A stretch of DNA of 6,652 bases, taken from positions 1 through 6,652 of the forward strand of contig CAJBPC010000378.1 in assembly GCA_903957405.1 (NCBI GenBank). The letters run 5' to 3'. Both the position numbers and the translations under genes were made by a program. Below are positions 1 through 6,433 of the stretch, piece after piece; within the stretch, counting starts at the first letter, position 1, and each line of letters starts with the position of its first letter. The stretch is from an uncultured bacterium. Lineage in GTDB: Bacteria; Bacteroidota; Bacteroidia; Chitinophagales; Chitinophagaceae. The notes beneath the pieces are model-generated. The model worked only from the letters and a program-made list of their open reading frames with translations. It was not told where the DNA came from and did not search any database.

Positions 1-120
1 CAGATGCAACATCGGGTCAATGGAACGGTTCGTGAAGTTGGCGGGGTCGTCATCCTAGGCGTCGGCAAAGCGATAGTCGGGGTGGAAGCTGGCGACCTGG
101 CTCACCCCTTCATGAATCGC
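1..120 (-). pseudogene. DUF1415-family gene fragment, interrupted by a stop and cut by the window edge
   Basis: Read on the minus strand in one frame, positions 105-58 give VSQVASFHPDYRFADA, then a TAG stop at 57-55, and the same frame continues as DDDPANFTNRSIDPMLHL down to position 1. From memory of the family, both halves match the most conserved block of DUF1415 proteins (QVASFHPDY...DDDPANYTNRSPYPMLHL), a family of roughly 180 residues with no established function. The match on both sides of the stop, in the same frame, points to a nonsense mutation in a once continuous gene. In intact members this block lies past the middle of the protein. Here only about 33 codons fit between it and the end of the transglutaminase-like gene, and they show no clear family sequence, so the N-terminal half is missing. 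The C-terminus lies outside the window. A sequencing error could explain the stop but not the missing N-terminus. Confidence 0.72.
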
Positions 121-136
121 ATGGCTTTCGCTGTCC

Positions 137-174
137 CAGCCCTTGCGTGGCTGCCAGCAGCAACGCAAGGGCTG
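137..174. repeat. Long perfect-stem inverted repeat (hairpin)
   Basis: Arms 137-148 (CAGCCCTTGCGT) and 163-174 (ACGCAAGGGCTG) are exact reverse complements. Inside them, one G/A mismatch (149/162) is followed by four more pairs (150-153 with 158-161) closing a four-base CCAG loop, giving 16 base pairs in 38 nt. The hairpin lies 46 nt past the stop of the minus-strand transglutaminase-like gene, a fitting place for an operon end. However, no T run follows it on either strand, so it is not a classical intrinsic terminator. It could stabilise the 3' end of the mRNA or be a unit of a dispersed palindromic repeat. The fold is read directly from sequence; the role is inferred. Confidence 0.75.
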
Positions 175-220
175 TGGGGGATGCGACGTAAAGGGTGATA
201 AAAAGCGGTGAATGCCCGGG

Positions 221-1162
221 TTATTGTTGTGCATTGAAGCCCTCTGTGAGGGGTTCGACGGGCATTGCAGTCGGAAGCGGCTGCATCTTCACTTCATTCA
301 CTTCCTCAAAGACCTGTCCATCCTCATACCCGATCGAGACATACACCGTCATGTGTTGTTTTGCCGGACCCTTGAATGTGCCTCGGACAGGGGAGCAGTC
401 GCTGAAGTTTCGGCCTACGGCAAGCGGTATGTGTTCGTTCGTGACCCAAATATTGTTGGTCGGGTCGATACCGGCCCATCCGTGTCCGGGGATCCAGGCC
501 TCCACCCATGCATGTGTCGCACCCACTCCACGCATGCCGTTCTTATTCGGGCAGACGTATCCGCTCACATATCTGGAAGGGATGCCCATCGTCCGAAGGA
601 TCTGAAGCATGACATGTGCGAAATCCTGACAGACCCCGCTTTTCAGCTTGAGGATCTCGTCAACGGTCGTCTCTATGTCCGTTATACCCTTGATATAGCT
701 GAAATGCTGGAAAATATACTGGCTGCAATCCTGCACCATTGCAGCAATGCTTTTCCAAGGCTGGTCTATCATGCCCACTATGCGAACGATCTCGGATTGC
801 AGCGCGATCCTGTCAGCGCGCATCAATTCCAAGAGGGGCAGGTTTTGCAGGGTATCCCGATTCAAGGAATCCCTGCCGGTATTGAAGTTCATGTGCAGGT
901 TTCCTGTCGAAGTGGTGCGCACGACGAGCCTGCTTTCGATGGTGAGTTCCTGATGCGGATCCCTGAGGTTGAAAACCGCCACCTTGTTATTCCAATAGTC
1001 ATGGAATGCATGCAGTTCGGGGTCGCCGGTGATGAGCAGCTCATGCTTCAACAGTTCAATCTCGCGGGTCGGGTATGTGTATATGCGGATCTCATTGGTA
1101 CTCTCCCTGACGGGCCTGTCGTAAGCGTATCGGGTGACGTGTTGTATGTTGAAAACGGGCAT
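221..1162 (-). CDS. Transglutaminase-like cysteine protease-fold protein (COG1305 type)
   Basis: The product has 313 residues. The N-terminal ~85 residues form the beta-rich bacterial transglutaminase-like N domain (start MPVFNIQHVTRYAYDRPV, with the family's H-x-T-x-Y-x-Y pattern). The transglutaminase-like core covers about 135-240. The catalytic triad is visible: Cys178 in SGVCQDFAH, His217 in GATHAWVEAW and Asp233 in GWAGIDPTNN, so the enzyme looks intact. Proteins of this fold act as cysteine peptidases or amide-transfer enzymes; the substrate is unknown. No signal peptide or membrane segment is seen, so a cytoplasmic location is likely. The ATG at 1162 is chosen because the family begins a few residues before the H-x-T-x-Y motif. 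It lies 13 bp past the alpha-E stop, so the two are very probably co-transcribed and the function is probably joined to that of the ATP-grasp protein. No Shine-Dalgarno is visible. It is the last gene of the cluster, followed by a hairpin. Confidence 0.93.
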   Translation of the reverse strand: MPVFNIQHVTRYAYDRPVRESTNEIRIYTYPTREIELLKHELLITGDPELHAFHDYWNNKVAVFNLRDPHQELTIESRLVVRTTSTGNLHMNFNTGRDSLNRDTLQNLPLLELMRADRIALQSEIVRIVGMIDQPWKSIAAMVQDCSQYIFQHFSYIKGITDIETTVDEILKLKSGVCQDFAHVMLQILRTMGIPSRYVSGYVCPNKNGMRGVGATHAWVEAWIPGHGWAGIDPTNNIWVTNEHIPLAVGRNFSDCSPVRGTFKGPAKQHMTVYVSIGYEDGQVFEEVNEVKMQPLPTAMPVEPLTEGFNAQQ

Positions 1163-1175
1163 GCTTGCGGTTGGC

Positions 1176-2120
1176 TTATGCGTAAGAGAAAAAAACCCGG
1201 GTCAGTAATTTGGTAAATCTGACCAGGTCGTTGCGGATGTCTGTGATGAATTGTTGCGGGGCGAAAGCGCCCTCTCTGTCGAGCTCTGCGTACCGCACTT
1301 TGCTGTGCAGTCTTCCGAAGGCACGGTTCAGTGAATCTTTTTCCGCGGGATTGTTCGTGTCGGTCACATCCTGCAGGTAGTGTCCGATCTTATCAAGGGT
1401 GTAGCGGAGGCTCCGTGTGAAATGCCGGTTCAGGAACACCTGATCCGCGACGTTCTGTGTGTGCTGGCTGTTGCGGTAGGTCTTGAGGTGCAGTTCATAT
1501 CCTGACAACGACAGCAGGAGTTGTCGCCAATAAAGTATGTCACGAGCATCATTGAGGTCATACCCGATCTCCCTGAAATATCGATTGCTCATGTCGAGTG
1601 TGATCATGCATCGTTCGGTGTGCTTGCCGATGTTCATGAAGCTCCATCCCATATTGCGCGGCATCGTGCTGCTGGTCACGCCCCGGTAAAGTGTGATCAT
1701 CTCCGTCATGCTGTCGATCAGCCGAAGGGTGTCTTTCCCTTCTAGTTTTTTTTCGAATTCGGGATTATTCACCGAATGGTACGCATGGTTGACTTGTTCC
1801 CACATTTCTTTTGTGATCTGATCCTGTGCGCCACGGGCATTCTCGCGGGCACGCGTCAGCAGCGCACGCAGGGAATTGTTGTTGTCGGCATCCGTGATGA
1901 CGTGCCGGAGTGACCTTATGGTGTCATATTCCCAATCGAGGATCTGTGATTCCGTAGCCGGTGTGAAATGTTCCAATACGGATCGCCAGGAATGGGGCTG
2001 TTCACTGCCTTTATCGAGGGCAAGCACATATTCCGTACGAAGGATCAGCAGGATGCTGTCGGTTCGTTCCATATATCGGTCCAGCCAGTAGAGAGAATCG
2101 GCGATTCTGGATAGCATCAT
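1176..2120 (-). CDS. Alpha-E domain protein (DUF403 / COG2307)
   Basis: From the ATG at 2120 the product has 314 residues, the usual size for this all-helical family. Family marks are the N-terminal MLSRIADSLYWLDRYMER (expected form MLSRxAxSxYWxxRYxER), the central block RARENARGAQDQITKEMW at about 90-107, and GWSFMNIGKHTERC at about 158-171, a second, internal copy-like version of the YxERxD helix pattern. No catalytic motif is known. The domain occurs next to, or fused to, circularly permuted ATP-grasp proteins and is thought to assist them. The reading frame could begin at TTG 2132, but the ATGs at 2120 and 2117 put the start where the family begins; 2117 would give the most typical N-terminus (MLSR). 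The upstream gene is 210 bp away and the downstream gene only 13 bp away. No Shine-Dalgarno is seen. The family call is firm; the biochemical role is unknown. Confidence 0.92.
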   Translation of the reverse strand: MMLSRIADSLYWLDRYMERTDSILLILRTEYVLALDKGSEQPHSWRSVLEHFTPATESQILDWEYDTIRSLRHVITDADNNNSLRALLTRARENARGAQDQITKEMWEQVNHAYHSVNNPEFEKKLEGKDTLRLIDSMTEMITLYRGVTSSTMPRNMGWSFMNIGKHTERCMITLDMSNRYFREIGYDLNDARDILYWRQLLLSLSGYELHLKTYRNSQHTQNVADQVFLNRHFTRSLRYTLDKIGHYLQDVTDTNNPAEKDSLNRAFGRLHSKVRYAELDREGAFAPQQFITDIRNDLVRFTKLLTRVFFSYA

Positions 2121-2330
2121 ATGATGTGGCAATTTTGTGTTCTGTCTCGGCTTCCGGGTTGTGCCTCTGACTTTCCGGATAGCTTATATTTATTTTAAAG
2201 GGCAGTGAAGATGTGATGATTTCAATCCTTTCATATTTATTTTCATCGCATCCTGCGAGCCTGTCGGATGTCGAAAGCGATATGAATATGCCCGTCCATG
2301 ATCATGCCGGAAGTTGTCCATGCACTCGGT
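2121..2330. other. Non-coding gap inside the minus-strand cluster
   Basis: This 210-bp stretch separates the ATP-grasp stop from the alpha-E start. It is richer in A+T than the flanking genes around 2185-2245 and holds an 11-nt direct repeat, ATATTTATTTT, at 2186-2196 and 2233-2243. It also holds a 10-bp palindrome CATGATCATG at 2297-2306. No clear terminator hairpin and no TAnnTTTG motif on the minus strand was found. A promoter of its own for the alpha-E and transglutaminase-like genes is possible but not demonstrated. A minus-strand frame of about 43 codons starting at 2321 has no recognisable product or ribosome site and is not called. Confidence 0.5.
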
Positions 2331-3779
2331 TCATCCATCCACGATCCAGGTGTCCTTGCTGCCGCCTCCCTGTGATGAGTTCACCACAAGTGACCCTTCC
2401 CTGAGTGCGACCCTTGTCAGTCCGCCCGGGACGATGCTGATGCCATCGGGTCCGCAAAGGGCGAATGGGCGGAGGTCGACATGCCGCGACTGCAGTTTCC
2501 CGTCGAGGAAGCAGGGTACGGTGGACAGTGTGATGATCGGCTGCGCGATGAAATTCCTCGGATCTTCGGCTACCTGTTGCCGGTAGACTTCAATATCCCG
2601 TTCCTCCGCTTTGTTGCCCATGAGCATGCCATAGCCGCCGGACTGGTCGGTTTTCTTGATCACCATCGATCCGATGTTGGCGAATACATGGCTGAATGCA
2701 TCCGGGTCGCTCATCTGGTATGTGGGGACGTTCGGGATCAGTGGGGCTTCATTCAGGTAGTATTTTATCATATCCGGCACATGGGCGTAGATGGCCTTGT
2801 CGTCCGCCACGCCGTTGCCGACGGCATTCACGAGCACGACATTCCCTTTGCGGTAGGCGCTCATCAGGCCGGACACCCCCAATGCGCTATCTGCACGGAA
2901 AACCAGCGGGTCGAGGTATTCATCGTCGATCCTTCTGTAGATGACATCCACCTGCTGCAGTCCCTGCGTGGTCTTCATGTAAACCTTGTGGTTGTCCACC
3001 ATCAGGTCTCGTCCCTCCACCAAGGGGATGCCCATCGTCCTTGCCAAGAACGTGTGTTCGTAGTATGCGGAGTTGAAGATGCCCGGGGTGAGGAGCACCA
3101 CCACCGGTTGTGCGATCTGGCGGGTGGCGAGTGATACGAGGTTCTGGTGCAGCATCAGGGGGTAGTTGCCTACCATCTGCACCTTGTTGCCGGAGAGCAG
3201 TTCCGGAAAAAGGCGCTTTGTCACTTCCCGGTTCTCTAACATGTATGACACGCCTGAAGGGGTCCGCAGATTGTCTTCGAGCACATAAAATACCCCATCC
3301 GCCCCGCGGATCAGGTCTATCCCGGCGATGTGCACGTGTATGTCGTGTGCCGGACGGATGCCGTGCACCTCCCTCGTGTATTGGGGGCATGACGCAATCA
3401 ACTCAGCCGGAATGATGCCATCCTTTATGATCTGCTGGTTGCCGTAGATGTCCTTCAGGAAAAGGTTCAGTGCCTGAAGTCGTTGGCGGATACCTTTTTC
3501 GATATGTTCCCATTCGGCGGCGCGTATGATGCGGGGGATGATGTCGAAGGGGAAAATCCGTTCGATGCCCTTGTCCTCGCTGTACACGGTGAATGTAATG
3601 CCTTGATTCATGAAAAGATCCGCCGCCAGTCGGTCCTTCTGCAGAAGGTCGTCTGTACGCAGCTGCTGCAGGGTTGCCGCCACCTGACGGTATTCGGAGC
3701 GGATACCCGTTTCCGAGAGCATCTCATCCCAGAAACCGGGCATGGTGCGATAGTGTTGAAGGAGTGCTTCTCCGGTCAT
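2331..3779 (-). CDS. Circularly permuted ATP-grasp protein (COG2308, CP_ATPgrasp type)
   Basis: The product has 482 residues, a normal full length for the family. Members have the ATP-grasp fold with its strands in circularly permuted order and are predicted to join a carboxylate to an amine using ATP, as peptide or amide ligases. The substrate is unknown. Conserved blocks in order: RIFPFDIIPRII (75-85), EDNLRTPSGVSYMLENR (168-184), DVIYRRIDDEYLDP (278-291), NAVGNGVADDKAIYAHVPDMI (318-338), VIKKTDQSGGYGM (373-385, a lysine plus glycine-rich loop fitting phosphate binding), HVDLRPFAL (433-441) and SSQGGGSKDTW (468-478). All look intact. It has no signal peptide or membrane segment, so it is probably cytoplasmic. 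The ATG at 3779 follows an A-rich leader (GTACAAA) without a Shine-Dalgarno, as is common in Bacteroidota. It is the first gene of the cluster and is divergent from the membrane-protein gene at 3977. Confidence 0.94.
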   Translation of the reverse strand: MTGEALLQHYRTMPGFWDEMLSETGIRSEYRQVAATLQQLRTDDLLQKDRLAADLFMNQGITFTVYSEDKGIERIFPFDIIPRIIRAAEWEHIEKGIRQRLQALNLFLKDIYGNQQIIKDGIIPAELIASCPQYTREVHGIRPAHDIHVHIAGIDLIRGADGVFYVLEDNLRTPSGVSYMLENREVTKRLFPELLSGNKVQMVGNYPLMLHQNLVSLATRQIAQPVVVLLTPGIFNSAYYEHTFLARTMGIPLVEGRDLMVDNHKVYMKTTQGLQQVDVIYRRIDDEYLDPLVFRADSALGVSGLMSAYRKGNVVLVNAVGNGVADDKAIYAHVPDMIKYYLNEAPLIPNVPTYQMSDPDAFSHVFANIGSMVIKKTDQSGGYGMLMGNKAEERDIEVYRQQVAEDPRNFIAQPIITLSTVPCFLDGKLQSRHVDLRPFALCGPDGISIVPGGLTRVALREGSLVVNSSQGGGSKDTWIVDG

Positions 3780-3839
3780 TTTGTACCTGTTTTGAGACAG
3801 TGAGCGATATGGTAGAACCGGCGAGCTTAAGTTGGAATT

Positions 3840-3847
3840 CGAAAGTA
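3840..3847 (-). promoter_or_regulatory. Weak -7-like element for the ATP-grasp gene
   Basis: On the minus strand this reads TACTTTCG, one base from the Bacteroidota -7 consensus TAnnTTTG, about 60 nt upstream of the ATP-grasp start codon. No TTG -33 element is seen at the expected distance. It is the best candidate in the leader, but a chance match in A+T-rich DNA is quite possible. Confidence 0.25.
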
Positions 3848-3944
3848 AAGAAATTTATCTTCCACGCTAAAAAAAATTGGACGGAAAGCAATCAAACTCG
3901 ATAAATTTAAACCCTGAAAAGGGACGTCTGTTTTTTAAATAATC

Positions 3945-3952
3945 TATTTTTG
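3945..3952 (+). promoter_or_regulatory. Bacteroidota-type -7 element upstream of the three-helix membrane protein
   Basis: TATTTTTG fits TAnnTTTG exactly and is followed by a C run. Transcription would start near 3959, leaving a leader of about 18 nt before the ATG at 3977. A clear -33 TTG is not seen at the usual spacing; a T6 run and A+T-rich DNA lie upstream. The position also argues against a start at the TTG (3950) that lies inside the motif. Confidence 0.5.
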
Positions 3953-3976
3953 CCCCCATTCAAAATTAAATACAGC

Positions 3977-4411
3977 ATGCAGGAGAGTAAGATTTATTCC
4001 ATACCCAATCGTTTCCGCCAGGTGGAGAACATGCATATCGTCCTCTGGCTGATGAAGGATGCATGTTGGGCAATGAATTTCAGGACCCTCGGCACAATCA
4101 TGATCGTGCCCACACTGGCCGTGGCCATCCTGATCACCTGGCAGACCCGGCATATTCATTCTGAGTTGCTGCATAACCTGGTCGTCACTTTATGGATCAC
4201 GGCCAACTGCACCTGGATGATCGGGGAGTTCTTCGGATGGGATGACCATCTCCTCGGAGATTACGGCTTGCGACAACTTACCATCATACCATTTACCATC
4301 GGGTTGCTGATCCTTCTCTACTACTATGTCTTCCTCGCCCGGAATGTTTCATACCAGGAAAAAATGAATATCAGGACCAACGAGACCATCGAGCAGGAAC
4401 TGAACCGATAG
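3977..4411 (+). CDS. Three-helix membrane protein of unknown function
   Basis: From the ATG at 3977 the product has 144 residues: MQESKIYSIPNRFRQVENMH, then an aromatic, partly amphipathic stretch (about 19-33), and three likely transmembrane helices at about 37-55 (GTIMIVPTLAVAILITW), 64-84 (LLHNLVVTLWITANCTWMIG) and 101-121 (LTIIPFTIGLLILLYYYVFL). The C-terminal ~22 residues are polar (QEKMNIRTNETIEQELNR). There is no cleavable signal peptide. The tryptophan, cysteine and histidine residues near the membrane faces (for example TRHIHSELLHN and NCTWMIGEFFGWDD) stand out, but no known metal or haem motif is matched. I have the impression that similar proteins occur across Bacteroidota but know no assigned function. 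The frame could be extended to a TTG at 3950, but that codon lies in the likely promoter. It points away from the ATP-grasp cluster and is followed 90 bp later by aspS, which has its own promoter-like motif. Confidence 0.85.
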   Translation: MQESKIYSIPNRFRQVENMHIVLWLMKDACWAMNFRTLGTIMIVPTLAVAILITWQTRHIHSELLHNLVVTLWITANCTWMIGEFFGWDDHLLGDYGLRQLTIIPFTIGLLILLYYYVFLARNVSYQEKMNIRTNETIEQELNR

Positions 4412-4459
4412 GCATGTACGGATTTCATCGGGCATGACCCGTCGTTTCGATGCATTGTC

Positions 4460-4467
4460 TATATTTG
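4460..4467 (+). promoter_or_regulatory. Bacteroidota-type -7 element of aspS
   Basis: TATATTTG followed by CGCC matches TAnnTTTG exactly. Transcription would begin near 4474, giving a leader of about 28 nt. No convincing -33 TTG lies about 19 nt upstream. The motif suggests that aspS is transcribed on its own, at least in part. Confidence 0.5.
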
Positions 4468-4480
4468 CGCCTTGTAAACA

Positions 4481-4497
4481 AAGGGCAGCCAGCCCTT
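4481..4497 (+). promoter_or_regulatory. Hairpin in the aspS leader, just before the start codon
   Basis: AAGGGC (4481-4486) and GCCCTT (4492-4497) are perfect complements around a five-base loop AGCCA. The stem ends four bases before the ATG at 4502 and would fill most of the predicted short leader. It covers the place where a ribosome would bind, and no Shine-Dalgarno is visible on its 3' side. A role in tuning AspRS translation is possible; the stem is short, so chance cannot be excluded. Confidence 0.4.
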
Positions 4498-4501
4498 CTC
4501 A

Positions 4502-6334
4502 ATGGCGAAACATATGTACAGAAAACACACCTGCGGCGAACTCAGGATAGCCCATGCCGGACAGGATACGACCCTTGCCGGTTGGGTGCAGACGGTCAGG
4601 AAATTCGGCGCGATCACTTTTGTAGACCTGCGGGACCGTTACGGGATCACACAACTCGTCTTCGCAGAAAGCCTTTCGGCAGAGCTTGATGAGCAACCCC
4701 TGGGCAGGGAGTTTGTCATTCAGGTGACCGGCACCGTTGTGGAACGCAGCAACAGGAATCCAAATATCCATACGGGGGATATCGAAATCAGCGTGAAGGG
4801 ATTCCGGATTCTGAACCGTTCCTCCGTCCCGCCATTCACGATCCAGGACGATACCGACGGCGGCGACGATCTCAGGATGCGCTATCGCTATCTGGACCTG
4901 CGCAGGAATATCTTGAAGAGGAATATCGAACTGAGGTACTCCGTCAACCGTTCGGCCCGAAACTACCTCCATGAGCATCATTTCATGGACATAGAGACGC
5001 CTTTTCTGATCAAGTCCACCCCGGAAGGGGCACGTGACTTCGTCGTCCCGTCCCGTATGAACGCAGGCCAGTTCTATGCACTGCCCCAATCTCCGCAGAC
5101 GTTCAAGCAGCTGCTGATGGTGAGCGGATACGACAGATACTACCAGATCGTGAAATGTTTCCGCGACGAAGACCTCCGCGCCGATCGTCAGCCGGAATTC
5201 ACGCAGATAGATTGCGAAATGAGCTTCGTCGAACAGGAGGACATCCTTAACATGTTCGAAGGTCTCGTCAAACGCATTTTCCTGGATGTGAAAGGCATTG
5301 ATTACACCGATGCCGTGCAGCGCATGAGTTGGGAGGACGCCATGTGGCATTACGGGAACGACAAGCCTGACATCCGATTCGACATGATGCTCTGCAACCT
5401 CAAAAAGCCCGATTCCGTATTCACCGACAAGAAGGACTACATCGATCTGATCGATGGGGCGGGATTCAACGTATTCGACAATGCAGAGACGGTCGTGGCC
5501 ATCTCTGTGCCGGGCGCGGCGGAATATACCCGAAAGCAGACCGATGAACTGACAGACTGGGTGAAGCGCCCTCAGATCGGCATGCAGGGGATGGTATGGA
5601 TAAAATGCAATGCTGATGGGAGCATCAAGAGTTCTGTCGACAAATTCTACAGTGAGGAGAAGCTAAAGGCCATTGCCAAGGCTTGCCGGTCTAATCCGGG
5701 GGATCTGATACTTGTCCTTGCAGGTGCTGAGGAAAGGACGCGGAAGGCCGCCAGCGAGCTGCGCCTGGAAATGGGCGAACGTTTGGGCATGCGGAAGCGG
5801 GATGAATTCAAGTTGCTTTGGGTGCTTGATTTCCCTCTTTTCGAATACAGTGACGGCGACAACCGTTGGGTGGCCAGGCATCACCCCTTCACCTCACCGA
5901 AACCCGACCACATCTCTGTGATGATCAACAACGACCCTTCCATCGCGGATCCCGCACAATACCTGGCACATCCGTATGCGCAGATCAAAGCGAACGCATA
6001 CGATATGGTCCTCAATGGGAATGAAATCGGAGGAGGATCGATAAGGATCTTCCAGCGTGACCTGCAGGAAAAGATGTTCGCAGCCCTCGGCATGAGCGAA
6101 GAGGAGTCGCTGCATAAATTTGGATTCCTGCTAGGGGCTTTCGAGTACGGAGCGCCCCCGCATGGTGGGGTGGCATTCGGCTTCGACCGGCTCTGCGCCA
6201 TCCTTGGCGGGAGCGAAAGCATCCGGGACTTCATCGCCTTCCCTAAAAATAACAGCGGCCGGGATGTCATGCTCGACGCGCCCGCATCGATCGATGACAA
6301 GCAGCTTGATGAGCTCTCGATCAGACTGAAGTGA
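4502..6334 (+). CDS. aspS: Aspartyl-tRNA synthetase (EC 6.1.1.12)
   Basis: The 610-residue class II synthetase attaches aspartate to tRNA-Asp in the cytoplasm. Order of parts: N-terminal OB-fold anticodon-binding domain (about 1-110, with LAGWVQTVRKFGAITFVDLR); class II motif 1 region (FMDIETPFLIKSTPEGARDF, 161-180); the aspartate/ATP site block QSPQTFKQLLMVSGYDRYYQ (196-215); motif 2, FRDEDLRADRQPEFTQID (220-237), with Arg221 as the expected ATP contact; the bacterial GAD insertion domain (about 295-425); RHHPFTSP (459-466); and motif 3, GVAFGFDRLCAILGG (556-570), with Arg563. The GAD insertion and FRDED wording mark the bacterial type, not the archaeal or eukaryotic one. It is slightly longer than the roughly 590 residues usual for bacterial AspRS. 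Position 35 is Phe where tRNA-non-discriminating enzymes usually carry His, so strict tRNA-Asp use is possible but not shown. The start MAKHMYRKHTCGELR fits the family. A terminator follows. Confidence 0.98.
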   Translation: MAKHMYRKHTCGELRIAHAGQDTTLAGWVQTVRKFGAITFVDLRDRYGITQLVFAESLSAELDEQPLGREFVIQVTGTVVERSNRNPNIHTGDIEISVKGFRILNRSSVPPFTIQDDTDGGDDLRMRYRYLDLRRNILKRNIELRYSVNRSARNYLHEHHFMDIETPFLIKSTPEGARDFVVPSRMNAGQFYALPQSPQTFKQLLMVSGYDRYYQIVKCFRDEDLRADRQPEFTQIDCEMSFVEQEDILNMFEGLVKRIFLDVKGIDYTDAVQRMSWEDAMWHYGNDKPDIRFDMMLCNLKKPDSVFTDKKDYIDLIDGAGFNVFDNAETVVAISVPGAAEYTRKQTDELTDWVKRPQIGMQGMVWIKCNADGSIKSSVDKFYSEEKLKAIAKACRSNPGDLILVLAGAEERTRKAASELRLEMGERLGMRKRDEFKLLWVLDFPLFEYSDGDNRWVARHHPFTSPKPDHISVMINNDPSIADPAQYLAHPYAQIKANAYDMVLNGNEIGGGSIRIFQRDLQEKMFAALGMSEEESLHKFGFLLGAFEYGAPPHGGVAFGFDRLCAILGGSESIRDFIAFPKNNSGRDVMLDAPASIDDKQLDELSIRLK

Positions 6335-6352
6335 GTCGCATCGGTTCCATGC

Positions 6353-6400
6353 AAAAGGAGTGGCACAGGGATGTATAGAGACCCTTGGGCCACTCCTTTT
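6353..6400. terminator. Bidirectional intrinsic terminator between aspS and the convergent small gene
   Basis: AAAAGGAGTGGC (6353-6364) pairs perfectly with GCCACTCCTTTT (6389-6400). The apical part can pair further through GGG (6368-6370) with CCC (6382-6384), leaving a loop of about 11 nt. Each strand ends its hairpin in four Ts, so it can stop transcription of aspS (stop codon 6334) and of the minus-strand gene that ends at 6434. Confidence 0.85.
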
Positions 6401-6433
6401 CATGTGCATCCGGTTCGGAATGCCGGCGTTTGC

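Noticed and set aside
579..594. A 16-nt sequence (GGGATGCCCATCGTCC) repeated exactly at 3025-3040
   Set aside because: Both copies lie in coding DNA and encode the same short peptide RTMGIP in two unrelated proteins; most likely coincidence.
212..1216. Long plus-strand open frame of 334 codons
   Set aside because: It lies antisense to the transglutaminase-like gene, whose triad and domains are clear; the antisense translation shows no domain pattern.
2200..2321. Possible 43-codon minus-strand peptide in the cluster gap
   Set aside because: No ribosome site, no family resemblance and an unremarkable composition.
2481..3134. Plus-strand open frame of 217 codons
   Set aside because: Antisense to the conserved core of the ATP-grasp gene; no recognisable protein features.
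3912..3923. Small hairpin CCCT-GAAA-AGGG followed by a T run, terminator-like on the plus strand
   Set aside because: The stem has only four pairs, no gene ends upstream on that strand, and it lies in A+T-rich promoter DNA.
4429..4441. CGGG/CCCG inverted repeat after the membrane-protein gene
   Set aside because: Only four pairs and no following T run; too weak to call a terminator.
4499..5350. Minus-strand open frame of 283 codons
   Set aside because: Antisense to aspS and explained by the codon use of that gene; no family resemblance.
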